NCBI RefSeq assembly: GCF_947493125.1
Contig: NZ_CANLQB010000018.1
Location: 1 to 37,532 of the forward strand
Direction of reading: 5' to 3'
Source: an uncultured Roseobacter sp.
Lineage (GTDB): Bacteria; Pseudomonadota; Alphaproteobacteria; Rhodobacterales; Rhodobacteraceae
DNA length: 37,532 nucleotides
Below are positions 17,322 through 26,238 of the stretch, piece by piece. The notes under the pieces are model-generated. The model worked only from the letters and a program-made list of their open reading frames with translations, did not search any database and had not been told where the DNA came from. The first letter of the stretch is position 1. Every line of letters starts with the position of its first letter. A program made the position numbers and the translations under genes.

Positions 17322-18540
17322 CACATGGGCGGTCGGATCGTGCTGCTAGCTGCCGGGAGCGTACAGCTTTCGGCTCAGCACGCAGGCGCGAGGAATGCTC
17401 TAGAGTATGCAATCCGTATCATTGAGGAGGAGGCCGGGGCAGAGCATGGTGAGCAGGCAAAGGATGCAATAGAAGAAACACTTAGGGACGAAGGCCTTTC
17501 GACGGGCTGCGCACTGTCGCTTCTCACAGCACTTGATGCAGAGGCAGGTTGCCGACAGCTTTTGCTAAAAACCGAAGATCTAAATAGTGCGGAAAGCCGT
17601 CAAAACGCTATTGATGTATTCGCATCGGTCTTTGGTGACCGTCACTTTGGACGGGTGCCTGACTTGACCGAAATACCGGAAGATCGCCGTGTCCCTCTTG
17701 TGAAAGACCTAGTACTGCGTGCCTACCAAGCCGTTCGGAGAGAGGAGGATATCGAGCACGAGGGCACCTATAAGCCAGACCTACGTGACAATGCTCAGGA
17801 CGCTCGATCCTTCCTCCTTGAGGCGCTTCTGAACTCAAGGCTACCGGAAACACTGGCTGCCATCCATGAACTAGCCGAACAACCTGAACTTGGCCAAATG
17901 CCGGATCGCTTACGTCAGATGGCTGACGAGATCGCCGCGCAAATACGCGACATGACCGCCCATCCGGTTGCCGCGTACCAAGCCCTGGACCGAGATGGCG
18001 CATTCATACCTTTCGACCATAAATCGCTTTTCACGGCCATGATGACGAAACTCGACACTTTCGAACACGACTTTTTGCATGCTGAAGACTCGCCAGTCAA
18101 TGCGCTACGGCTGCTGGATCAGGAAACTGAGCTGCGGCGATTTATAGCTTTCTGGTTGCGCAAAGCAGATCAAGGCTCTTTGATTTCCCACAAGAAACTG
18201 TCGTGGTCGGCGAGAACCGTACAGACATTCGTTTGCACCCACGATCCATGCCGGGCTACGCAACAGTTGGACTAAGTAGAGAGGCATGGAGCGCTCGCTT
18301 ACTAAAGCATGCTCTCAGCGACCAGCTAGTCGTTCAATGTCTTCGGCATGACAATTGCCGCACCTGGTGTCTTCTGATTTGCCAAGCTAGCTCGAAACGA
18401 TGGCGACACCCCAATATTAATGAATGGATATTGCTGGCGGATGTGGTTGATCACTCGGAAACGATGGCGAGGGAGATAATGGCTTCACGCCCAGAGCTAC
18501 ATGTTGCGGTAAAGGGGATTGACGACTCTCCAGGCTGGTA
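17322..18540 (+). pseudogene. 3' remnant of a large helical protein with a nuclease-like end, probably a STAND/NACHT-type defence gene
   Basis: After the IS3 fragment the frame encodes an alpha-helical, HEAT-like region (REEDIEHEGTYKPDLRDNAQ, DARSFLLEALLNSRLPETL, DTFEHDFLHAEDSP). A frameshift near 18190 carries the similarity into another frame, which holds VVVGENRTDIRLHPRSMPGY and LSDQLVVQCLRHDNCRTWCL and ends near 18540. This order resembles the C-terminal part of large NTPases of the NACHT/STAND group that end in a PD-(D/E)XK-like nuclease. The expected E-x-K motif after GYATV reads GLSREAW, so the catalytic residues look lost. No NTPase domain remains. Family assignment is from pattern memory and only moderately sure. 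Confidence 0.5.
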
Positions 18541-18765
18541 AGCTTCGAACTAACGAATGGGACCAATTCAAGAGGAAACTGATCGGCCGTAGGCTGATGG
18601 TCAAGCCTCGGAACCGATCCTCAAAAGTCCAGTTCTCTTTTGACGCCCCTCGAGAAAAGCAGGTGCAGCGAATGACCCGTTTCCGCCCATTTCGTTGAAA
18701 AACTCGCGCTTGATCGAAGGGTAAGTCGCTGATTCAATTCGTGCTGTAGGGAGGGATTTGCGACG

Positions 18766-19028
18766 ATGAGACCGAGGCAAGAGGCGCAGACGACGTTGTT
18801 TTACGAGTTCTCGCTGGAGGACCATGTCCCGCAAGACCGCCTGCTGCGGTCAATTGACAGGTTCGTCGACCTGGGAAGCATTCGCGCTCATCTGGCGGAG
18901 TTCTACAGCCATACCGGTCGCCCCTCGATCAATCCTGAGCTGCTCATTCGGATGCTGTTGGTGGGCTACTGTTTCGGCATCCGATCCGAGCGTCGGCTGT
19001 GCGAAGAGGTGCATCTCAACCTCGCATA
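18766..19028 (+). pseudogene. IS1182-like transposase N-terminal fragment (copy B)
   Basis: Starts at an ATG at 18766 after GGGAGGGATTTGCG and reads MRPRQEAQTTLFYEFSLED, LLRSIDRFVDLGSIRAHLAE and GYCFGIRSERRLCEEVHLNL, typical of the first ~88 residues of IS1182 transposases. Homology ends just after NLAY at about 19028. The remaining codons to 19155 have no family resemblance. The catalytic core is entirely missing. Same orientation and same end point as copy A at 10840-11031. Confidence 0.87.
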
Positions 19029-19215
19029 CCCGCCGGCCGGGGCGGCTGATCACGTCAAGCCCCATATTGAAACCGCAGCTGATTGTCACAGATCAGAGCA
19101 ATACCGCCGTCCGCACCGACGTGATACCGACATGGGTTTTCGCCCAGATCTTTGAAATAGATACAAAAAATCTGGTCGGAACCCCGGAGCGATATCTGCT
19201 ATTGCGCGCGCTGTG

Positions 19216-21708
19216 TTAACCGTCCACGCGAATGCGCGCGTTGGTCGGATCATAGGGGCTGTCCTCAACCACCTCGGCAGGCCACAGCCGGTCGAACATC
19301 TTCACCTGCAGCTTCGTGCCCGGCACCGCCAGATCGGGGGTGACATAACCCATCCCGATACTCTTGCCGAAGGCTACCGAATAGCCGCCGGAGGTCAGGC
19401 GCCCCACCCGCCTGTCGCCATTGTAGAGCGCCTCGCGCCCCCAAGGGTCGGCGTCTTCCGGTCCGTCCATGAGCAACGTCACACACTTTGAGCGCACGCC
19501 GATCTCTTCGAGCTTGGCTTTGCCGTGGAAGTCCTTGTTCAGGTCGACGAAGCGCGGCAGGTCGGCCTCCAGCGGTGTCGCGTCGCGGCCCAGTTCAGTG
19601 CCAAAGGCGCGATAGCTCTTCTCCTGCCGCAGCCAGTTCTGCGCCCGGGCACCGACCAGCTTCATGCCGTGCTTTTCTCCCGCCTTTTCAAGCTGATCGA
19701 AGAGGTAATTCTGCATCTCGATCGGGTGGTGCAGCTCCCAGCCCAGCTCGCCGGTATAGGCAACGCGGATCGCCCGCACCGGGCACATGCCCAGCTCTAT
19801 GTCACGATAGGAAAGCCACGGGAAACGCTTATTCGACAGGACCGTCGCTGGATCCGCATCCTTCACGAGCGCGTTCAGCAGGTCCCGTGATTTCGGCCCG
19901 GCAATGGCAAAGACACCCCACTGCGTGGTCACGTCTTGTTCGTTGATCCGCCCGAACTCTGGCTCCTTCTCCATGATCGCCTTGCAGAGGTAATCCTGGT
20001 CATAGGCGTGCCAGGCGCCCGCAGAGACGAGGTAGTAGTCATCCTCCGCCAGCCGCACGATGGTGTACTCCGTCCGCGTGGTGCCTGCGGCGGTCAGCGC
20101 ATAGGTGAGGTTGATCCGCCCCACTTTCGGCAGCTTGTTGGTGGTGAACCAGTCCAGAAAGGCCGTTGCCCCCGGCCCGCTAATCCGGTGTTTGGTAAAG
20201 GCGGTGGCATCGATCAGCCCCACACCCTCCCGGATCGCCTTGGCTTCATCCACCGCATATTGCCACCACCCCCCGCGCCGGAACGAACGCGCGTTATGGT
20301 CGCTAAACCCTTCTGGCGCAAAGTAATTCGGGCGCTCCCATCCATTGACCTGCCCGAACTGCGCGCCCCGCGCAGCCTGCCGGTCATAGGCAGGCGAGGT
20401 CCGCAGCGGGCGGCAGGCCGGGCGCTCCTCATCCGGGTGGTGCAGGATATAGACGTGCTCGTAGGCCTCCTCATTCTTCCGCGCGGCATACTCCGTCGTC
20501 ATCCATGACCCGTATCTCTTGGGGTCGAGCGAGGCCATATCGATCTCGGCCTCACCCTCGACCATCATCTGGGCGAGGTAGTACCCCGTGCCCCCTGCCG
20601 CGGTGATCCCGAAAGAGAAGCCCTCGGCCAGCCACATATTGGTCAGCCCCGGCGCAAGCCCCACCAGCGGGTTGCCATCTGGCGTGTAGCAAATGGGTCC
20701 GTTGAAGTCGTCCTTCAGCCCGCAGTCTTCGCAGGACGGGATGCGGTGGTTCATGGCCATGTATTGATCTTCGATGCGCTCGAGATCGAGCTGGAAGAGG
20801 TCCGCGCGGAAGCTGTCCGGCACGCCATACTCAAACCGCGCGGGCGCGTGTTTTTCATAGACCCCGAGGATCCAGCCGCCACGCTCTTCGCGCACATAGG
20901 ATTGCGCATCCGCATCCCGCACAACAGGGTGTTCCACATTACCTTCACTGCGGAACTTCACCAACTCAGGATCCTGATCCATAACGATAAACTGGTGCTC
21001 CACCGGGATCGCGGGGATCTTGATGCCCAGCATCTGCGCCGTACGCTGCGCGTGGTTGCCCGAAGCGGTGACCACATGCTCCGCAGTGATCACGATTTGC
21101 TCGTCGGTTGGTACGAGGTTACCGCCCTTTTCACCCATCTTGGTGGCCGTGACTTCCCAATGCGTGCCCGTCCAATGGAACGCATCCGCCTGCCACTTGC
21201 GTTCGATCATCACGCCGCGCTGCCGCGCACCCTTGGCCATCGCCATGGTCACATCGGCGGGGTTAATGTAGCCATCAGTGTTGTGATAAAGCGCGCCCTT
21301 TAGATCGTCAGTGCGAATGAGCGGCCATTTCGCCTTGATCTCATCGGGCGTCATCCACTGATAGGGCACACCGCAAGTCTCGGCCGTGGAGGCGTAGAGC
21401 ATGTACTCATCCATCCGCGCCTGCGTCTGCGCCATACGCAGGTTGCCGACCACTGCAAAGCCCGCGTTGAGACCGGTCTCTTCTTCGAGGGTCTTGTAAA
21501 AACGGATCGAATAGTCGTGGATGTGGGTCGTCGCGTAGGACATGTTGAAGTAGGGCAGCAGGCCCGCCGCGTGCCAGGTCGAGCCCGAGGTCAACTCGTC
21601 CCGCTCCAAGAGCATGACGTCGTCCCAGCCTGCCTTTGCCAAATGATAAGCAATCGAAGTGCCGACTGCGCCACCGCCGACGACAAGGGCTTTGACTTGG
21701 GTTTTCAT
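19216..21708 (-). CDS. DMGDH-like FAD oxidoreductase with GcvT half (copy 3)
   Basis: 830 residues from the ATG at 21708. GGGAVG at 11-16 and SGSTWHAAGL with His46 are closer to the mitochondrial DMGDH signature than those of copies 1 and 2. The middle has PVEHQFIVMD, YVREERGGWILGVYE and DDFNGPICYTPDGNPLVG. The last ~400 residues are GcvT/GcvT-C-like, with folate binding expected. It most plausibly demethylates dimethylglycine or sarcosine, giving formaldehyde or methylene-tetrahydrofolate. It is clearly more distant from copies 1 and 2 than they are from each other. The gene stands alone: IS debris lies beyond its stop and a large stem-loop plus the GlcD-like gene lie upstream. Confidence 0.9.
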   Translation of the reverse strand: MKTQVKALVVGGGAVGTSIAYHLAKAGWDDVMLLERDELTSGSTWHAAGLLPYFNMSYATTHIHDYSIRFYKTLEEETGLNAGFAVVGNLRMAQTQARMDEYMLYASTAETCGVPYQWMTPDEIKAKWPLIRTDDLKGALYHNTDGYINPADVTMAMAKGARQRGVMIERKWQADAFHWTGTHWEVTATKMGEKGGNLVPTDEQIVITAEHVVTASGNHAQRTAQMLGIKIPAIPVEHQFIVMDQDPELVKFRSEGNVEHPVVRDADAQSYVREERGGWILGVYEKHAPARFEYGVPDSFRADLFQLDLERIEDQYMAMNHRIPSCEDCGLKDDFNGPICYTPDGNPLVGLAPGLTNMWLAEGFSFGITAAGGTGYYLAQMMVEGEAEIDMASLDPKRYGSWMTTEYAARKNEEAYEHVYILHHPDEERPACRPLRTSPAYDRQAARGAQFGQVNGWERPNYFAPEGFSDHNARSFRRGGWWQYAVDEAKAIREGVGLIDATAFTKHRISGPGATAFLDWFTTNKLPKVGRINLTYALTAAGTTRTEYTIVRLAEDDYYLVSAGAWHAYDQDYLCKAIMEKEPEFGRINEQDVTTQWGVFAIAGPKSRDLLNALVKDADPATVLSNKRFPWLSYRDIELGMCPVRAIRVAYTGELGWELHHPIEMQNYLFDQLEKAGEKHGMKLVGARAQNWLRQEKSYRAFGTELGRDATPLEADLPRFVDLNKDFHGKAKLEEIGVRSKCVTLLMDGPEDADPWGREALYNGDRRVGRLTSGGYSVAFGKSIGMGYVTPDLAVPGTKLQVKMFDRLWPAEVVEDSPYDPTNARIRVDG

Positions 21709-21813
21709 GGCTCAGACTCCGTGGCGAAGATGTTGCGCTAGCATTAGCGCCTCGAAGCTGGAGGGCCAAACCGCGCCCGACCGGTCATGGCGGGAAAGCG
21801 ACATGAGACCACA

Positions 21814-21888
21814 GGTGGCCTGAAAGCCCACCTCACCTGCCGATCCTGAGCGGTCGTGCTGGCAGGTTGGGTGGGCTTTCAGGCCACC
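21814..21888. repeat. Large inverted repeat (stem-loop) between DMGDH copy 3 and GlcD-like gene
   Basis: The left arm 21814-21841 and right arm 21861-21888 are 28 bases each and 26 of 28 are complementary. The outer 19 pairs (GGTGGCCTGAAAGCCCACC) are perfect, and 19 bases form the loop. It starts 16 bases past the GlcD-like stop when read on the minus strand and has no T-run after it, so it is not a standard intrinsic terminator. Possible roles are a processing or stabilising hairpin at the 3' end of the glcD-like mRNA, a protein-binding dyad, or a dispersed palindromic element. Confidence 0.8.
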
Positions 21889-21904
21889 CCGGCTTACGGG
21901 CCCC

Positions 21905-23302
21905 CTAGATCACCTTGCCGGGGTTCAGAATGTCCTGTGGATCGAGCGCCACCTTGATGGCCCGCATGATCTCGGTCGCACCGCCCAGTTCCTTAACGAG
22001 ATACGGTCGCTTGCCCTGCCCGATCCCGTGCTCGCCGGTGCAGGTGCCATCCATCGAGATCGCCAAATCGTTGAGCCAGCTTATGAACCCCGCGGCCTTC
22101 TCCACCTCGTCCGCGTTCGACATGTCCACCAAAGGCGAGACATGAAAGTTGCCGTCCCCTGCATGTCCGACAATCGGGGCGATAAGGCCCAGCTCGGCCA
22201 CCCGGGCCTGCGCCGCTGTCACACAATCTGCCAGACGCGAGATAGGCACGCAGACATCCGTGGCGATGCCCCGCGCGCCAGGGCGGTACTGCAGCATCGC
22301 CCAATAGGCATCATGCCGCGCCTGCCACAGCCGGTTGCGGTCCTCGGTGGTGCTCGTCGCAGCATAGCCGACGCCGCCATGCTCCTCCGACAAGGCGCCG
22401 AAGATCTCCGACTGCTCGACCACGCCAGCCTCGGTACCGTGAAACTCCAGTAGCAACAGCGGAGTCTCCGGCAGATCGAGCTTGGAATAGGCATTGAGCG
22501 CCTTGACCATCACGTCGTCCAGAAGCTCGATCCGCGCCACAGGCAACCCGTATTGGATCACGGAAATCACGGTCTGGCATGCCGCATCTACAGACGGGAA
22601 CGAGCAACTCGCCGAGCTGATCGCCTCCGGAATCCCGTGAAGCTGCAGCGTGATCTCGGTGATCATGCAAAGCGTGCCTTCGGACCCCACCAGCAGCCGC
22701 GTCAGATCGTAGCCCGCCGAGGACTTCCGCGCGCGCGTCCCGGTGCGGATCACACGCCCGTCCGCCATTACCGCTTCCACCGCCAACACATTGTCCTTCA
22801 TGGTACCGTAGCGCACCGCATTGGTGCCGGAGGCATTGGTGGCCGTCATCCCGCCAAGCGACGCATTGGCACCCGGATCAATCGGGAAGAACAGCCCTTG
22901 GTCGCGCAGGTGGGTGTTCAGCGCCTCGCGGGTCACGCCGGGCTGCACGCGGCAATCGAGATCGCCCGGGTTGACCTCCAGCACCTTGTCCATCTGGCTG
23001 AGGTCCACGCAGATCCCGCCCGCGGGCGCATTGACGTGACCCTCGAGCGAGGTGCCGGTGCCATAGGCGATGATCGGGACGCGATGCTCGGCACAGATGC
23101 GCACAATCTCCGCGACCTCCTCGGTGCTCTGCGCAAAGACAACCGCATCAGGCGGCTGGTTCTCGATCCAGGTGGTGGTGTGACCATGCTGTTCGCGGAT
23201 CGACTGGCCGGTCTGGAAGCGCTCGCCGAACTGCTGCTTCAAGACACCCAATGCCGTCGCGATCCCTGCGTCATTCCGGGGCAAGCTTGCGTGTTGCACC
23301 AT
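21905..23302 (-). CDS. GlcD/D-lactate-dehydrogenase-type FAD-linked oxidase
   Basis: 465 residues, the usual length of the GlcD/DLD family, from the ATG at 23302 after GGGGAGGGG. The FAD_binding_4 domain is in the N-terminal half (IIAYGTGTSLEGHV, then GGICVDLSQMD, and DPGANASLGGMTATNASGTN). The FAD-oxidase C domain shows VGHAGDGNFHVSP and ends with TGEHGIGQGKRPYL and a PQDILNPGKVI tail. The family oxidises 2-hydroxy acids such as D-lactate or glycolate to the keto acid with electrons going to quinone or cytochrome. Third gene of a leftward trio; only 23 bases separate it from the gamma-glutamyltransferase stop. A pairing with the 2-hydroxyacid reductase in the same unit suggests two-way redox handling of one hydroxy/keto acid pair, which is inference. 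Confidence 0.9.
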   Translation of the reverse strand: MVQHASLPRNDAGIATALGVLKQQFGERFQTGQSIREQHGHTTTWIENQPPDAVVFAQSTEEVAEIVRICAEHRVPIIAYGTGTSLEGHVNAPAGGICVDLSQMDKVLEVNPGDLDCRVQPGVTREALNTHLRDQGLFFPIDPGANASLGGMTATNASGTNAVRYGTMKDNVLAVEAVMADGRVIRTGTRARKSSAGYDLTRLLVGSEGTLCMITEITLQLHGIPEAISSASCSFPSVDAACQTVISVIQYGLPVARIELLDDVMVKALNAYSKLDLPETPLLLLEFHGTEAGVVEQSEIFGALSEEHGGVGYAATSTTEDRNRLWQARHDAYWAMLQYRPGARGIATDVCVPISRLADCVTAAQARVAELGLIAPIVGHAGDGNFHVSPLVDMSNADEVEKAAGFISWLNDLAISMDGTCTGEHGIGQGKRPYLVKELGGATEIMRAIKVALDPQDILNPGKVI

Positions 23303-23325
23303 GATCCCCTCCCCGGCGTCCGCCG

Positions 23326-25107
23326 TTACTGTCCAAGTGCAATGCCTTCCCGTCGTGGATCGGCACCGCCCTGAAGGCCGTCCCCGATGGCGATGGCATG
23401 CAGCCCTGAAGTCAGCGCCCGCGCCTCGACTTCATAGCCCAAGCCGGTCAGCGCCTCGGTCAGACCTTCCGCCGAGGTGCCCTCTTCCACGTCATATTTT
23501 CCAAACCGGTTAACTGCATGCGGGACAGAGACCGCCTGCTGCACATCCATGCCCCAGTCGAGATGCGCGATGATGCTCTGCGCCACATAGCCGATGATCC
23601 GGCTGCCACCCGGGCTGCCAATGGCCAGCACCGGCGCGCCGTCCTTCATTACGATGGTCGGCGCCATGGATGACCGCGGGCGTTTGCCCGGCTCCACTCG
23701 GTTGGCAATCGGCACGCCATCTGCGTGACTCTTGAACGAGAAATCCGTGAGCTCGTTGTTCAACAGGAACCCGCGCACCATCAGGCGACTGCCAAAACCG
23801 TTCTCAATCGTGGTGGTCATGGAGGCTACGTTGCCCGCCCCATCAACAATTACGAAATGCGAGGTGGAAGGCAGCTCGATAGAAACATCATCCGCCCAGT
23901 TCAGCGCATGATCGAAGGCAGGCGCGCCAGGGGCGACCTCGGGCAAAGCGTCATCGCCGGCAAGCAATTCCGCCCGCTGCGTCAGATAAGCCGGATCGAC
24001 CAACCCCTCGGTCGGCACAGGGACAAAATCGCTGTCCGCCATGTAGCGACCCCGGTCAGCAAAGGCCAGACGCGAGGCATCGCCGATCAACCGGCGCACC
24101 TCGGCATCCATGGGGCCGGCAGAGAGGTCATAGCTCTCCAGCATCCCGAGGATCTGGCCGACCGTCAGCGCGCCCGAGGACGGCGGGCCCATGCCGCAGA
24201 CATCATGTGAGCGGTAGGTCACGCAAACCGGCGCGCGCTCCTTCACCTGATAGATGCTCAGATCTACGGTGGAAAGAACGCCTGGGTTGCCCTCAGCCCC
24301 CTGCACCGTATCGACAATGTCCTGCGCGATCTCGCCGGTGTAGAAGGCACGCGTGCCGTTCTCCGCCATCGCGCGCAGCGTTGCCGCGTAATCCGAGTTC
24401 TGCAAGAGCTCGCCGGCTTCCAGAGGTGTGCCGCCGGGCATGAAGTACTCCGCCGTCGTCGGGAACCGGCTCAGGCGCTCCATGTCCCCTTCGATCAGCC
24501 CCGCAAGGCGAGGAGAGACCGCAAATCCTTCCTCTGCGCGGGTGATCGCGGGGGCCAAAAGATCCGCCCACTCGAGCGCACCCCAGCGCATGTGGACCTC
24601 TTCCATCAGCGCGGGGGTCCCGGGCGTGCCGACGGACAACCCGCCAACCACGGCATCAAAGAAGCCGAGCGGTTCGCCGTTCCCGTCCTGAAAGAGCCGC
24701 GGCGTGGCAGCCAGCGGTGCTGTCTCGCGCCCGTCGAGCGTGGTCAGCGTCCCGCTTTCCGCATCGTAGTAGACGAGAAACGCACCGCCGCCGATACCGG
24801 AGGATTGGGGCTCCACTAGCCCCAGCATCGCCTGCACGGCGACGAGCGCGTCCGCTGCCGTACCGCCCTTGGCCAGCACGTCGGCGCCGGCCTTCACCGC
24901 CCAGGGATTCGCCGCGGCGACCATCCAATTGTCGGCAGTCACGGGCGTGCCCGCGAATTTCGCGTCGAGCGCGGCGGCAACCTGCGGTGAGATCGCTTCG
25001 AAAGCGCCCTGAGTGGCGGCCTCTGGTTGCACAGCATCCGCCGCCTGTTGTGCCGCAACGCTCGTCGCGAAGATCAGGGCAAAGCCCGTCGTCACCATAT
25101 GTCGCAT
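23326..25107 (-). CDS. ggt: Gamma-glutamyltransferase, exported
   Basis: 593 residues from the ATG at 25107 (AGGAG upstream). A signal peptide is visible (hydrophobic core ending SVAAQ), so the enzyme acts in the periplasm. Family marks are complete: TLDGRETAP with the substrate-binding Arg, the autocleavage/catalytic Thr in STSHFVIVDGAGN, RGFLLNNELTDFSF, RSSMAPTIV and GSPGGSRIIGY. The precursor would self-cleave before that Thr into large and small subunits. It removes or transfers gamma-glutamyl groups from glutathione or similar amides. It sits 26 bases after the 2-hydroxyacid reductase gene, in one transcription unit, an uncommon pairing that could mean breakdown of a gamma-glutamyl compound or of glutathione. 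Confidence 0.93.
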   Translation of the reverse strand: MRHMVTTGFALIFATSVAAQQAADAVQPEAATQGAFEAISPQVAAALDAKFAGTPVTADNWMVAAANPWAVKAGADVLAKGGTAADALVAVQAMLGLVEPQSSGIGGGAFLVYYDAESGTLTTLDGRETAPLAATPRLFQDGNGEPLGFFDAVVGGLSVGTPGTPALMEEVHMRWGALEWADLLAPAITRAEEGFAVSPRLAGLIEGDMERLSRFPTTAEYFMPGGTPLEAGELLQNSDYAATLRAMAENGTRAFYTGEIAQDIVDTVQGAEGNPGVLSTVDLSIYQVKERAPVCVTYRSHDVCGMGPPSSGALTVGQILGMLESYDLSAGPMDAEVRRLIGDASRLAFADRGRYMADSDFVPVPTEGLVDPAYLTQRAELLAGDDALPEVAPGAPAFDHALNWADDVSIELPSTSHFVIVDGAGNVASMTTTIENGFGSRLMVRGFLLNNELTDFSFKSHADGVPIANRVEPGKRPRSSMAPTIVMKDGAPVLAIGSPGGSRIIGYVAQSIIAHLDWGMDVQQAVSVPHAVNRFGKYDVEEGTSAEGLTEALTGLGYEVEARALTSGLHAIAIGDGLQGGADPRREGIALGQ

Positions 25108-25133
25108 CGTCTCTCCACTCCTCTGGCCAAGGT

Positions 25134-26120
25134 CTACAGCATCGACGGCACCACCTGATCGGGAGGTCTGTGCCCGTCGTCGAAGGTCTTGATATTGATG
25201 ATGACTTTCTCGCCCATCTCGATCCGGCCTTCACGCGTGGCCGAACCCATATGCGGCAGCAGAACTACATTGCCAAGCTCGCGGAGACGCGGATTCACGC
25301 GTGTGCCGTGCTCGTAGACGTCAAGGCCCGCGCCTGCGATCTCACCGGCGCGCAGCATCCTGGTGAGTGCGGCTTCATCGACAACCTCGCCGCGCGAGGT
25401 GTTCACGATCACCGCTTCGGGCTTCATCAGCTTGAGCCGCCGCGCGTTCATCAGATGGAAGGTCGAAGGCGTTGCCGGGCAGTTGACTGAGATCACGTCC
25501 ATCCGCGCAACCATCTGGTCGAGGCTCTCCCAATAGGTGGCGTCCAGCGCCTGCTCGGTCTCGGGGCGCAGACGGCGGCGGTTGTGATAGTGCACCTGCA
25601 TCCCGAAGGCGCTCGCCCGCCGGGCGACCGCCTGACCAATGCGTCCCATACCGAGGATGCCCAGGCGCCGCCCCGCGACCCGTCCCCCGAGATAAGCCGT
25701 GGGCGCCCATCCGTCCCAGTCACCGGACTGCATGACATGCAGACCCTCTGGGATACGACGCAGCACCGCGAGCAGCAGCGCCATGGTCATATCCGCCGTA
25801 TCATCGGTGAGAACTCCGGGCGTGTTTGACACCAACACCCCGCGTTGCCGCGCCGTGGCAACGTCGATGTGATCGACCCCCGCGCCATAGTTTGCAATCA
25901 GCTTCAGCCGATCCCCCGCCTGGCTGATCAGGGCAGAATCAATCTCATCCGTCACCGTGGGCACCAGCACATCCGCCGATTTCATGGCTTCGGCGAGGTC
26001 GGTACGGCTCATTGGCGCGTCATCATCGCGCAGCGTGACGTCAAAAAGCTCTGACAGCCGCGTTTCAACCTCTTCGGGTAACCGTCGCGTGACGACAACA
26101 CTCAACCTTTGCTTCGCCAT
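25134..26120 (-). CDS. NAD(P)-dependent 2-hydroxyacid dehydrogenase, glyoxylate/hydroxypyruvate reductase type
   Basis: 328 residues from the ATG at 26120, with GGGGAGGTG upstream; longer frames reaching 26453 begin in non-homologous sequence. The cofactor fold shows LGILGMGRIGQAVARRA. Substrate and catalytic motifs are NYGAGVDHIDVATARQRG, VNTSRGEVVDEAAL, GLDVYEHGTRVNPRLREL and LLPHMGSATREGR, the catalytic His being in LPHMGSA. This is the GyaR/GRHPR branch of D-isomer-specific dehydrogenases, reducing glyoxylate or hydroxypyruvate in the cytoplasm. First gene of the leftward trio with ggt and the GlcD-like oxidase, divergent from the SH3-like gene across 118 bases. Confidence 0.9.
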   Translation of the reverse strand: MAKQRLSVVVTRRLPEEVETRLSELFDVTLRDDDAPMSRTDLAEAMKSADVLVPTVTDEIDSALISQAGDRLKLIANYGAGVDHIDVATARQRGVLVSNTPGVLTDDTADMTMALLLAVLRRIPEGLHVMQSGDWDGWAPTAYLGGRVAGRRLGILGMGRIGQAVARRASAFGMQVHYHNRRRLRPETEQALDATYWESLDQMVARMDVISVNCPATPSTFHLMNARRLKLMKPEAVIVNTSRGEVVDEAALTRMLRAGEIAGAGLDVYEHGTRVNPRLRELGNVVLLPHMGSATREGRIEMGEKVIINIKTFDDGHRPPDQVVPSML

Positions 26121-26238
26121 TTTGCACCTCCCCGGACTTGGCGCGGCACGCCGTTTCGTGGCATGGTGGCCGAGATGCGGGCGAGGCACAAGAACCTCGC
26201 GGCGTCTATCGGGCAATTTGCGACGAACAGGCGGTGTC

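Noticed and set aside
16992-18275. Continuous 427-codon frame as a real gene
   Set aside because: It begins inside the LysR start region, contains an IS3 core fragment and then a partial helical protein whose similarity jumps frame near 18190; best read as a chimera of two remnants.
10840-19028. Composite transposon bounded by the two IS1182 fragments
   Set aside because: Both copies lack their catalytic core and differ at many bases, and no target-site duplication was visible; linkage may be chance.
21814-21888. Stem-loop as an ordinary rho-independent terminator
   Set aside because: Stem is too long and there is no T-run on either strand directly after it.
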